Source: UBA9732 sp963621975
GTDB lineage: Bacteria > Spirochaetota > Spirochaetia > Sphaerochaetales > Sphaerochaetaceae
Direction: 5' to 3'
Assembly (NCBI GenBank): GCA_963621975.1
Contig: CAVFGI010000005.1
Location: forward strand, 1-64,000
DNA: 64,000 nucleotides
This document shows, piece after piece, positions 51,008-57,996 of this stretch (its first letter is position 1; each line of letters begins with the position of its first letter). Under the pieces are notes generated by a model. That model saw only the letters and a list, made by a program, of their open reading frames with translations, ran no database searches and was not told the origin of the DNA. Position numbers and translations under genes: made by a program.

Positions 51008-52744
51008 ATGGGCAAAAAACATAACCCAATTCCATGGGATTTCTTGGATAACTACAGAGGAAAGTATTTTGAAGGTGATTGGCCAACCTTGGGTCAGATG
51101 TTTGACATAACAGAAGCTAGATGGGGATCAAGAAAGTGCTTTGAAGCTTTCTCTCCAAAACATCTTGTTTTTACTTATACAGAGGCAAAAGCCCAAATCA
51201 ACAAGCTTGCTTCTTGGATTTACTCACAGGGCATTCGCAAGGGCGACCGCGTTGCAGTAACCGGAAAAAACAGTCCAGAATGGGCCTTAGCCTACATGTC
51301 AATTGTCTACATGGGTGCAATTGTTGTGCCAGTTGACTATTCACTCTCAGATGCCGAGATCCAGCATCTCATTGATTTTGTTGAAGTTAAGGCCATCTTT
51401 GTTGACGGCGAACGCATTGACAGAATTGGCAAAGACAAGGACTATCTCTTTAAGGTCAGCCTTGAAGAGAAGGGCTTTGAGGACAACTACATTCTCAACC
51501 TCCCAGATGTAGGCCAGCAGCCATTTGAAAAGCCAGTTGCAACCGATTTAGCAGCTTTCCTCTTCACCAGTGGCACTACAGGCACTCCAAAGGCCGTCAT
51601 GCTCACACATCAGAACCTCACAGGCGACTGCTACTCTGCACAAAGTCAGATGAATATTTATGAGACCGATGTCTTCTACGCTATTCTCCCAATTCACCAT
51701 GCTTATACTATGTTGGCCGTTTTCATTGAGGCAATGTCCGTTGGTGCAAACGTTGTCTTTGGAAAGCGTCTTATCATCAAGCAAATCTTCAAGGAAATGA
51801 AAGAAGGTGGAGTCACCATGTTCCTTGCCGTTCCAATGCTTTACAACAAACTCATTTCTGCCATGATGAAGGGAGTAGAAGAGAAGGGAAAATTTGTAAG
51901 TGGTTTAATCCATGCAATGATGGCTTTCTCTGGCTTTGTAAAGAAAGTATTCAAGGTTAACATTGGAAAGAAGATGTTTAAGTTCCTTCTTAAGAAAGTA
52001 TCTCTTGATACTAACAGAATTTGTATCTCTGGTGGTGGACCACTTCCAGCTTCTACTTTCAAACAGTTCAACCAACTTGGTATTGATTTCGTCCAAGGTT
52101 ACGGCTTAACAGAAACTAGCCCAATTATCACGCTCAACCCAACATTTGATTACGAAGAAACAAGTATTGGTAAAGTTATTGCTAATACAGAGGTTGATTT
52201 CAGAGACGTAGACGAGCAGGGTAATGGCGAAATTTGCGTTCGTGGCTTGATTGTCATGAAGGGCTACTACAACAACCCAGAAGCAACCGCTGAAATTATG
52301 ACTGATGATGGTTGGCTCAGAACAGGAGATATTGGTTACAAAGATGACCGCGGTTTTGTCTATCTCACTGGTCGTGCAAAGAACATTATTGTTACTGATG
52401 GTGGTAAGAACGTCTTCCCAGAAGAGATTGAAGATCACTTCCAGCTTTATTACGATATTGACCAGATTTGTGTCATGGGTTATGTTCTTGATGCTGACAT
52501 GAAGGTTGAGGGTGTATGTGCTCTTATTTATCCATCTCAGGATTGTTCTAAGGCTATTACAGACAAAGCTCAAATGCAGAAGCATATGGAAGAAATTGTT
52601 GAAGAAGTCAACAAGGACCTTCTTCCATACAAGAGAATTAGAAAGGTATTTGTTATTGACGAACCTATGGAAATGACTTCAACAAAGAAGATCAAGAGAT
52701 TCGTTGTTGCTAACAAGTACAAGGAGATGGTTAATGCAAAGTAG
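51008..52744 (+). CDS. Long-chain acyl-CoA synthetase (AMP-binding)
   Basis: 578 residues from the ATG at 51008, chosen because GGAG lies 9 bases upstream; ATGs at 50975 and 50993 are also in frame. Adenylate-forming fold: P-loop LFTSGTTGTPKAVMLTHQN, then GYGLTETSPIITLNP, LRTGDIGY and TGRAKNIIVTDGGKNVFPEEIE (in part) with the C-terminal Lys in STKKIKR. Activates fatty acids to acyl-CoA (or acyl-AMP) at the membrane face. The 3' end overlaps yhbY by 11 bases. Confidence 0.9.
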   Translation: MGKKHNPIPWDFLDNYRGKYFEGDWPTLGQMFDITEARWGSRKCFEAFSPKHLVFTYTEAKAQINKLASWIYSQGIRKGDRVAVTGKNSPEWALAYMSIVYMGAIVVPVDYSLSDAEIQHLIDFVEVKAIFVDGERIDRIGKDKDYLFKVSLEEKGFEDNYILNLPDVGQQPFEKPVATDLAAFLFTSGTTGTPKAVMLTHQNLTGDCYSAQSQMNIYETDVFYAILPIHHAYTMLAVFIEAMSVGANVVFGKRLIIKQIFKEMKEGGVTMFLAVPMLYNKLISAMMKGVEEKGKFVSGLIHAMMAFSGFVKKVFKVNIGKKMFKFLLKKVSLDTNRICISGGGPLPASTFKQFNQLGIDFVQGYGLTETSPIITLNPTFDYEETSIGKVIANTEVDFRDVDEQGNGEICVRGLIVMKGYYNNPEATAEIMTDDGWLRTGDIGYKDDRGFVYLTGRAKNIIVTDGGKNVFPEEIEDHFQLYYDIDQICVMGYVLDADMKVEGVCALIYPSQDCSKAITDKAQMQKHMEEIVEEVNKDLLPYKRIRKVFVIDEPMEMTSTKKIKRFVVANKYKEMVNAK

Positions 52745-53000
52745 CTTCAGAGCTAGTCTTAGAAGCAAAGCTCAAACGTTAGATCCTGTCGTCATGGTTG
52801 GCCATGGCGGCATATCTGACGGTGTTATTTCTGCCTTGGATGAGGCACTTACCAGCCACGAATTGGTCAAGGTCCGCTTTCAGGACTTCAAAGACCAAGT
52901 GAAAATTCTGGCTAATCAATTGGCTAATGCAACTGGTTCAGATCTTGTAGCAACAACGGGCTTCACCGCTGTTTACTACCGCAAAAATGAGGCAAAATAA
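52734..53000 (+). CDS. yhbY: YhbY family RNA-binding protein (CRM domain)
   Basis: 88 residues from the ATG at 52734, with AAGGAG inside the end of the synthetase gene. It is one CRM domain: LRSKAQTLDPVVMVGHGGISDGVI with the GxxG loop, VKVRFQDFK and the C-terminal TGFTAVYYRK. Binds pre-50S ribosomal particles. Precedes tRNA-Asp and the mobile element. Confidence 0.92.
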   Translation: MQSSFRASLRSKAQTLDPVVMVGHGGISDGVISALDEALTSHELVKVRFQDFKDQVKILANQLANATGSDLVATTGFTAVYYRKNEAK

Positions 53001-53029
53001 GGATTTGACAAAAAAAAGTTTGCACTAGT

Positions 53030-53057
53030 TGACAAAAGTAAGATGTTTATTGTAACT
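53030..53057 (+). promoter_or_regulatory. Predicted tRNA-Asp promoter
   Basis: TTGACA (53030-53035), 16 bases, TGTAAC (53052-53057), 14 bases before the tRNA. The -10 is weak (4 of 6). A second TTGACA is present at 53006. Confidence 0.5.
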
Positions 53058-53071
53058 TTCAATAGTTACTT

Positions 53072-53145
53072 GGGATCTTGGTGAAGCTGGTTATCACGCC
53101 ACCCTGTCACGGTGGAGGCCACGGGTTCGAGCCCCGTAGATCTCG
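53072..53145 (+). tRNA. tRNA-Asp (anticodon GTC), integration site of the element
   Basis: Cloverleaf: acceptor GGGATCT / AGATCTC, D stem GTGA / TCAC, anticodon stem CCACC / GGTGG around CTGTCAC (GTC), T arm ACGGG TTCGAGC CCCGT, discriminator G, CCA not encoded. A tyrosine integrase gene follows 250 bases downstream, so the 3' end is the likely attachment core. Confidence 0.95.
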
Positions 53146-53152
53146 TAGTGTA

Positions 53153-53190
53153 AAGCCTTGTAATGTAACAAATTACGAGGCTTTTATTTT
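53153..53190 (+). terminator. Terminator after tRNA-Asp
   Basis: AAGCCTTGTAAT / ATTACGAGGCTT 12-bp stem (one G-T pair) followed by TTATTTTT. Confidence 0.85.
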
Positions 53191-53285
53191 TGTTATAGAC
53201 CCCTTCAACACCCTTATGTGTCAAGTCCATGTGCCAAGTAAAAAAAAGATAACTGAATAGAAGAATTATTCTTACTTTGAAAAAT

Positions 53286-53314
53286 TTGGGTAAAAAGTTC
53301 CGTTGCCGTACAAT
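53286..53314 (+). promoter_or_regulatory. Predicted integrase promoter
   Basis: TTGGGT (53286-53291), 17 bases, TACAAT (53309-53314), then 7 bases to an in-frame ATG at 53322 without a Shine-Dalgarno. A second in-frame ATG at 53391 has a strong ribosome site. Confidence 0.5.
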
Positions 53315-53390
53315 TTAGGTAATGAAAAATACTAATATTCAATTATCTACAGATGAAAACGCTAAGCAGAATCCTCAAAAAGGAGCTGTC

Positions 53391-54770
53391 ATGGGCAAAA
53401 GCAGGGCAAAAAGAACTACAACCAATTGTGAGCTCTTTAGTCTTTATCCATCACCAGATGGAAAGTTTTGGAAATGGTTCAGATTTAACTCCCAAAAGAA
53501 TCGTGGTGGAAAAAAGGATATTGCTTTAATCGCAAGAAAAGCCGGCTTTATTATCAACGAACCAATTACCAATGTACTTGATGCAAGAATGTACGTTGAG
53601 ACTGCTATTGAGAAAGGACTCTTGCAGGTTCCTGGTTCAGATCCATTAGACGGAATGAAAAACGCGTACAATATTAAACTTAGAAACTTTGTAATTAAGA
53701 TGATGGATCCTGAAGGAGAGCTTTTTAATTGGCTACAAGGAGACCCTAAAACAAAAATCGGTATCCGCCGTTTTAAGTCCTATGCCTCCTCTTTTAGGCT
53801 TCATGGCTATGGTGCACTTCCTGATAACTTAAAACTCGTAGAAGCCACACGGGAAGATATTGAGCGTTTTATTAGAAAAATGAGATCATCTTCCTGTTCC
53901 GATGATATTGTTAGCAATTGCTTTCAGTCTGTAAGAAAAGCGTATTTGTACGCAATCAAAGAACTAAAAATAGTTCGCAATGACCCAACAGAGGGGATAA
54001 GAATAACATACACAAGTAATAGCGAAAGAGATCTTCTCAGACCTTATGAGCTAATAGAGTTACTTGAAAACCTTAAACAAAAAGCAGAAAACTCAGACGG
54101 TAATAAACGCAGTTACGCAAAAAGCATTTATGTAGCCGTAAAGCTAATGATTCATACAGGTATGCGAGAAGGAGAAGTTAGAGCATTAAGAATTTCAAAA
54201 GTAGAAAGGCTCCTCAGCGACAAAAAAGAACCTACAAAAATATTCCGCATTAGAGTTGACTCTAGTTGGGAAGAAATGACTCAATCCCTTAAGCCTCCAA
54301 AGAATGGAAAAGCAAGAGACGTTTTTATTTGGGAAGACCTTGCAAAATTGTTGTTTGACCTTTACGAGGAAAACAAAAGCCCTACCGGTTTTATTTTCTG
54401 TTGCTTAACAAACACCTCAATTCCGCTTGTAAAAAACAATTTCACTGACTATGTATACCCTGCGTTGAAGGAGATAGGAATATCAAAAGAGAAGAGACTT
54501 GAAAGAAAAATTACTATGCATTCTTTTAGGCATTTTTTCATAACTCGCGCAGAGGCTATGTCCTCGTATCTGTGGCATAAAGAGATTATGGTAACAACTG
54601 GACATGAGACAGAAACAGCACACTCTGTGTATATGCAATACAGCTTTATTGCGGCCTATTATATGGCTTGTCTTTCACGAGATTTGCTTAAAGAAGACAA
54701 CCTAAAAGAGATTTATCAAGATGCAATTGTAGAGGCGGGAACGCCATTATTTGATAAGATGGAGGAATAA
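53391..54770 (+). CDS. Tyrosine-type site-specific recombinase (integrase)
   Basis: Inserts and excises the element at the tRNA. About 459 residues from the ATG at 53391, preceded by AAAGGAG at five bases; a leaderless start at 53322 would add 23 low-complexity residues. A SAM-like core-binding domain (about 95-200 of the long form) precedes the catalytic domain with the first Arg in HTGMREGEVRAL, HSFRHFFITRA (His and Arg) and TGHETETAHSVYMQY carrying His and the Tyr nucleophile. All five catalytic residues are present. Oriented away from the tRNA. Confidence 0.92.
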   Translation: MGKSRAKRTTTNCELFSLYPSPDGKFWKWFRFNSQKNRGGKKDIALIARKAGFIINEPITNVLDARMYVETAIEKGLLQVPGSDPLDGMKNAYNIKLRNFVIKMMDPEGELFNWLQGDPKTKIGIRRFKSYASSFRLHGYGALPDNLKLVEATREDIERFIRKMRSSSCSDDIVSNCFQSVRKAYLYAIKELKIVRNDPTEGIRITYTSNSERDLLRPYELIELLENLKQKAENSDGNKRSYAKSIYVAVKLMIHTGMREGEVRALRISKVERLLSDKKEPTKIFRIRVDSSWEEMTQSLKPPKNGKARDVFIWEDLAKLLFDLYEENKSPTGFIFCCLTNTSIPLVKNNFTDYVYPALKEIGISKEKRLERKITMHSFRHFFITRAEAMSSYLWHKEIMVTTGHETETAHSVYMQYSFIAAYYMACLSRDLLKEDNLKEIYQDAIVEAGTPLFDKMEE

Positions 54771-54774
54771 TTTT

Positions 54775-54972
54775 ATGTCAAAGAAACCTTTCATAAGTTA
54801 TTCAGAAGCGGCAGAAATTTTAGGCATAAAGATGACTACACTTTACACCTACATTTGGCAAAGAAAACTTGTTCCAATCAAGAGACCAGGATGGAAATCT
54901 GTCTTTAACAGAGACTACATAATGGCCATTGCATATGGTACTTCTTGGGAAGAAGAAAACCAAAAAAGTTAA
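54775..54972 (+). CDS. Excisionase-like helix-turn-helix protein
   Basis: 65 residues from the ATG at 54775 with GGAGG, beginning 4 bases after the integrase stop. MerR/HTH_17-type: FISYSEAAEILGIKMTTLYTYI, KRPGWKSVFNRDYIM. Such proteins bind attachment-site DNA and steer the integrase toward excision, or act as small regulators. It is a paralogue of the protein at 56821-57030. Confidence 0.8.
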   Translation: MSKKPFISYSEAAEILGIKMTTLYTYIWQRKLVPIKRPGWKSVFNRDYIMAIAYGTSWEEENQKS

Positions 54973-55807
54973 GAATTAAAACAGACTTTTTTCTTCCTAA
55001 TCTCTAGCCTCTTTCTTAAGGGGGCTAGAGACAGTTTTTGCTTAAAAAAAACAATCTTTTTCCAGGTCAAAAAAATGCTGTTTTTTGGTTCATTTTTATC
55101 ATCTCAAAAAGGGTTTTTTTTATCCAAATTTTACAGCCATTTTTGAGGCAAAAAACAAAAACGCAGTTTTAACACGCAAGTTCTTTTAACAAAAAGAATT
55201 ATACGCAAAAAATGTTCTTTGTTTTAACACTACCACCTAGTGTTAAAACGAGTATTTATTTGCAGAATAAAGAATTAAAAAGCAATTTTAGCCCAATTTT
55301 ATGCAATTTTTTAACAAAATTTACATGCTTCTTAAAAAAACGCCGTTTTTTAACATGCAAGTCTATGTATTGCAAGCAATTATATACCAAAAAATAAGCG
55401 GTTTTTAACACAGCCGTTTTTTGTTAAATCGTTTAATTTCTTTATACAGAACAAAATAGCTTACAAAAAAACGGCAAAAATATAGTTTTTTTTAACACCG
55501 CTCTTTTTATCTTGTGGAGACCCTCAAAAAATTACCCTTAAAAAATCGGCCTAAAAACCTCAAAATTTTCCTCATTTTTTTTGCCCTAATTTTTGCCCCT
55601 TTTTTGCCCTTTTTTTTGCCTCTTTTTTTCACCTGTTTTCTCACCTGTTTTCTCACCTGTTTTTGCCACTTATTTTTGCTCTGTTTTTTTCCCAAAAAAA
55701 ACACCTCTCAAGGCATCTTAAATAAGAGCCAGAGAGGTAGCAGATGATAACGAAAATGTAGAGCTTTTATTCTGTTCAAAAGAGGGAAAAACTTGTTCTG
55801 TCAGAGG
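54973..55807. other. Long A/T-rich non-coding region of the element
   Basis: Over 800 bases dominated by T and A runs. The words TTTTAACA(C/T)GCAAG recur (near 55171 and 55350), with AAAAAACG c CGTTTTTT forming an inverted repeat near 55336 and several GCCGTTTTTT / AAAAAACGGC pairs nearby. Overlapping frames of low complexity (Phe/Leu-rich on plus, Lys/Arg-rich on minus, 55507-55747) are by-products of the repeats. A transfer or replication origin is a possible role. Confidence 0.5.
55630..55665. repeat. 12-bp tandem repeat, three copies
   Basis: CACCTGTTTTCT starts at 55630, 55642 and 55654 (the third copy ends TTTTTG). Lies within the A/T-rich region. Confidence 0.85.
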
Positions 55808-56182
55808 CTATTCTTCATTGTCGTTTTGCGTTTCTATGTGCAAATTTTTAAGCTCAAAAATTGCACTATAATTCTTTGATTCTACCCTTAACATCACTTT
55901 GGACATTATGGTCTCTAATACACAAACAAATCCATCCAATTCCAATTTTACAGAGTCTCCTTCTTTGAAGAAAAGGTCAAACCCTTGTGCTGTTGGATGC
56001 ACAAGAAGAGACTTCTTAACGCTCTCTTGTTTCTTCTGTTTGTTAGTTGTGTAAAGATGCAAGACCAAGTCATAAAGCAAAGCATTTTGCTCTTCTGCGG
56101 TAGCATAAATTTCAAAGAAGACATTGGTACATGTGTCCAAACAAAGACCAATTAGATAATTGTTTTTTGAAACTGCATTCAT
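55808..56182 (-). CDS. Small element-borne protein, paralogue of its neighbour
   Basis: 124 residues, AGGAG before the ATG. No known family. It shares with the product at 56209-56583 an LCLD motif near the N-terminus, a middle V.H.T..G segment, the strand-rich LELDGFVCVLE (partner LSLEGYTVCIE), and a YxA....LxxLxIE end; both are 124 residues. No membrane segment. Downstream member of a two-gene unit. Confidence 0.7.
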   Translation of the reverse strand: MNAVSKNNYLIGLCLDTCTNVFFEIYATAEEQNALLYDLVLHLYTTNKQKKQESVKKSLLVHPTAQGFDLFFKEGDSVKLELDGFVCVLETIMSKVMLRVESKNYSAIFELKNLHIETQNDNEE

Positions 56183-56208
56183 AAAAACATCTCCTGTTAA
56201 TTCAGATT

Positions 56209-56583
56209 TTAATTAGGTAAAAGAAGCTCGTGAAAGACCTTCTCTATCTCAAGTTTAGGTACAATATAACTTGCATTATAAAGTGACGATGACACGCTGA
56301 GAATTGCTGTGCTGTTTATGTTTTCAATACAAACAGTGTATCCCTCTAGTGACAAACTCAAACGCTCTCCTGGGCTTAAAAGCACAGCGTACCCATGCTC
56401 TGTTTGATGGGCCTGAACACGCTTAGAAAGATCACTCCATTTATCGTTACCCTTAGACAAACTAAAGAACACATTAGTCCGTTTAGGTTCTGTAAAAGAA
56501 CAAATGGCAGTAATGCTGAAATTGATTTTCTTTCTCAGGTCCAGACAAACGCTAAACAATGTTTCTCGTGTTGCAATAAACAT
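56209..56583 (-). CDS. Small element-borne protein, paralogue of its neighbour
   Basis: 124 residues from the ATG at 56583, chosen for AAAGGAG upstream (the longer frame from 56640 has no ribosome site). Shares the pattern given for 55808-56182: VCLDL near the start, VQAHQTEHGYAVLLSPGERL, LSLEGYTVCIENI and YNASYIVPKLEIE. Identity is low but collinear over the whole length, so they are an old duplication. Function unknown. Confidence 0.7.
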   Translation of the reverse strand: MFIATRETLFSVCLDLRKKINFSITAICSFTEPKRTNVFFSLSKGNDKWSDLSKRVQAHQTEHGYAVLLSPGERLSLSLEGYTVCIENINSTAILSVSSSLYNASYIVPKLEIEKVFHELLLPN

Positions 56584-56764
56584 TTTATTTAGCTCCTTTT
56601 TGTTTTTATTCTTGGCACGTAGAAGCTCACAGCTCCCCATTAATGCCTAATTTGCAAAGGGGATAAGATGCGCCTCAGGCGCAATCTTCCAGTACAAAAA
56701 AGATTCTTATTGAAGCCCCCTTTTGAGCTTTGGCCCAAATCACAAAGGAATTACAACTTGGATA

Positions 56765-56807
56765 GAGCCATTTTCATCAACAACAAAATCTACAGGCTAA
56801 ATGGCTC
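56765..56807 (+). promoter_or_regulatory. Inverted repeat in the leader of the second HTH gene
   Basis: GAGCCATTT (56765-56773) and AAATGGCTC (56799-56807) are exact reverse complements; the second arm abuts the AAGGAG of the gene at 56821. It could be an operator or mask the ribosome site. A second hairpin TGCGCC-TCA-GGCGCA lies at 56669-56683. Confidence 0.6.
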
Positions 56808-56820
56808 AAGGAGATTTTTA

Positions 56821-57030
56821 ATGATTGAGAACAAACCTTATTTAACTTATTCAGAGGCAGCAGAAATTTTGGACATCAAGCTGTGTACTTTGTATAGCTA
56901 CGTTAGCAAGGGAAAACTTACTCAAGTCAAAAGACCAGGTAAAAAATCAGTCTTTGACAAGGACTACATCATGGCAGTTGCTTTGGGAGAAATAGTAACT
57001 GGAAAAATCATAACTAACAAATCAGAATAG
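56821..57030 (+). CDS. Second excisionase-like helix-turn-helix protein
   Basis: 69 residues from the ATG at 56821, AAGGAG upstream. YLTYSEAAEILDIKLCTLYSYV and KRPGKKSVFDKDYIMAVALG match the protein at 54775-54972 nearly position for position. Separate transcription unit with a structured leader. One of the pair may serve excision and the other regulation of the cargo. Confidence 0.8.
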   Translation: MIENKPYLTYSEAAEILDIKLCTLYSYVSKGKLTQVKRPGKKSVFDKDYIMAVALGEIVTGKIITNKSE

Positions 57031-57160
57031 CCCCGGCAGGGAGAGAAAGAAGGGTTGGACAAGAGGTTTTTGCATGAGATACAAAAATTTTTTCAAAAAG
57101 CCAGCATTTTGACTTTGGTATCATGATAAAAGGACTTACAATTATAACGTGGAGGTTCAA

Positions 57161-57331
57161 ATGACTCTTTCAAAGAGCAATTTACTTTTTATCTTAACAG
57201 CATTTCTCTTGTTTCCCCTCTTATTTTTTTCATGTTGGCAGGAACATCTTGAAGAGAAGGCCACGATATTGATCTCAAAAGACACAGAATGCATTAGCCC
57301 AACGCAAGTTAAGTTTCATCTAAGAGAATGA
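57161..57331 (+). CDS. Small lipoprotein
   Basis: 56 residues from the ATG at 57161 (GGAGG upstream; a GTG four codons earlier is possible). A positively charged start and one hydrophobic segment (NLLFILTAFLLFPLLFF) end in LFFSC, a lipobox. The mature peptide of about 30 residues begins CWQEHLEEK. Function unknown; small element-borne lipoproteins often act in surface exclusion or entry exclusion. Confidence 0.65.
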   Translation: MTLSKSNLLFILTAFLLFPLLFFSCWQEHLEEKATILISKDTECISPTQVKFHLRE

Positions 57332-57341
57332 GAAAATTTTT

Positions 57342-57366
57342 AAGGGGTTCTGCAAAAACCTTTTTT
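57342..57366 (+). terminator. Terminator after the lipoprotein gene
   Basis: AAGGgGTT / AAaACCTT stem with a short CTGCA loop, followed by six T. Related to the dispersed GAGGTTTTT hairpin. Confidence 0.65.
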
Positions 57367-57434
57367 AGTCGCTTCTTTTAAGATGGCATCGTACAAGTGT
57401 GCCGCCTACAAAATGGATGTTTATTCTATGGGTG

Positions 57435-57995
57435 TTATCTTTCTTCCCTTGTCACAACACCATCTACAATGCCATAGGCTATGGCCTTTTTAGAATCCAT
57501 CCAGAAATTCCGGTCGCAGTCTTCAGACACTTGGCTGTAGGTTTTGCCTGTACAAGAACAGATAAAGTCATAGACTTCATTCTTAACACGTGCCATTTCA
57601 CGAGCAGTGATTTCAAAGTCCGCAGCTTGCATTAAGGAGGCTCCACCTAAAGGCTGATGAATCATAACTCTCGCATGAGGGAGCATCTTACGCTTGCCTT
57701 TAGTTCCAGCCATAAGAATCATAGCCCCCATACTTGCAGCAAGACCTGTGCAGACAACCTCAACCGGACACTTAAGCACCATCATGGTGTCAATTAACAT
57801 AAAGCCTGCTTGGATAGAACCTCCAGGGGAGTTAAGCATTATGGTGATATCTTTTTCTGCATCCAAAGCCTCTAATTTCAGTAACCAAAGACTGACTTTA
57901 CTGCACATGGCATCTGTAATCTCACCATTAATCACAATTACTCTAGACTCTTCTACAAGCTCGAAAGAACACTGAATTTCCTGTGTTTCTGCCAT
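57435..57995 (-). CDS. ClpP-like serine protease on the mobile element
   Basis: 186 residues. The ClpP triad is complete: Ser88 in GLAASMGAM, His113 in MIHQPLGG, Asp161 in DCDRNFWM, with the oxyanion strand LNSPGGSI. AAGGAGG before the ATG lies inside the end of the coupling-ATPase gene (gap of 1 base), so the two are cotranscribed. The N-terminus is different from housekeeping ClpP. It may process an element protein (for example a pilin, a repressor or a head-like protein) or pair with host ClpX. Confidence 0.88.
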   Translation of the reverse strand: MAETQEIQCSFELVEESRVIVINGEITDAMCSKVSLWLLKLEALDAEKDITIMLNSPGGSIQAGFMLIDTMMVLKCPVEVVCTGLAASMGAMILMAGTKGKRKMLPHARVMIHQPLGGASLMQAADFEITAREMARVKNEVYDFICSCTGKTYSQVSEDCDRNFWMDSKKAIAYGIVDGVVTREER

Positions 57996-57996
57996 A

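Noticed and set aside
55507..55747. Lys/Arg-rich frame (minus) and Phe/Leu-rich frame (plus) over the T-rich repeats
   Set aside because: Both arise from the same 12-bp repeats and T runs; starts are GTG without a proper ribosome site.
57031..57040. CCCCGG word as the right attachment site of the element
   Set aside because: Only a few bases match the tRNA-Asp 3' end; a real attR should repeat a much longer part.
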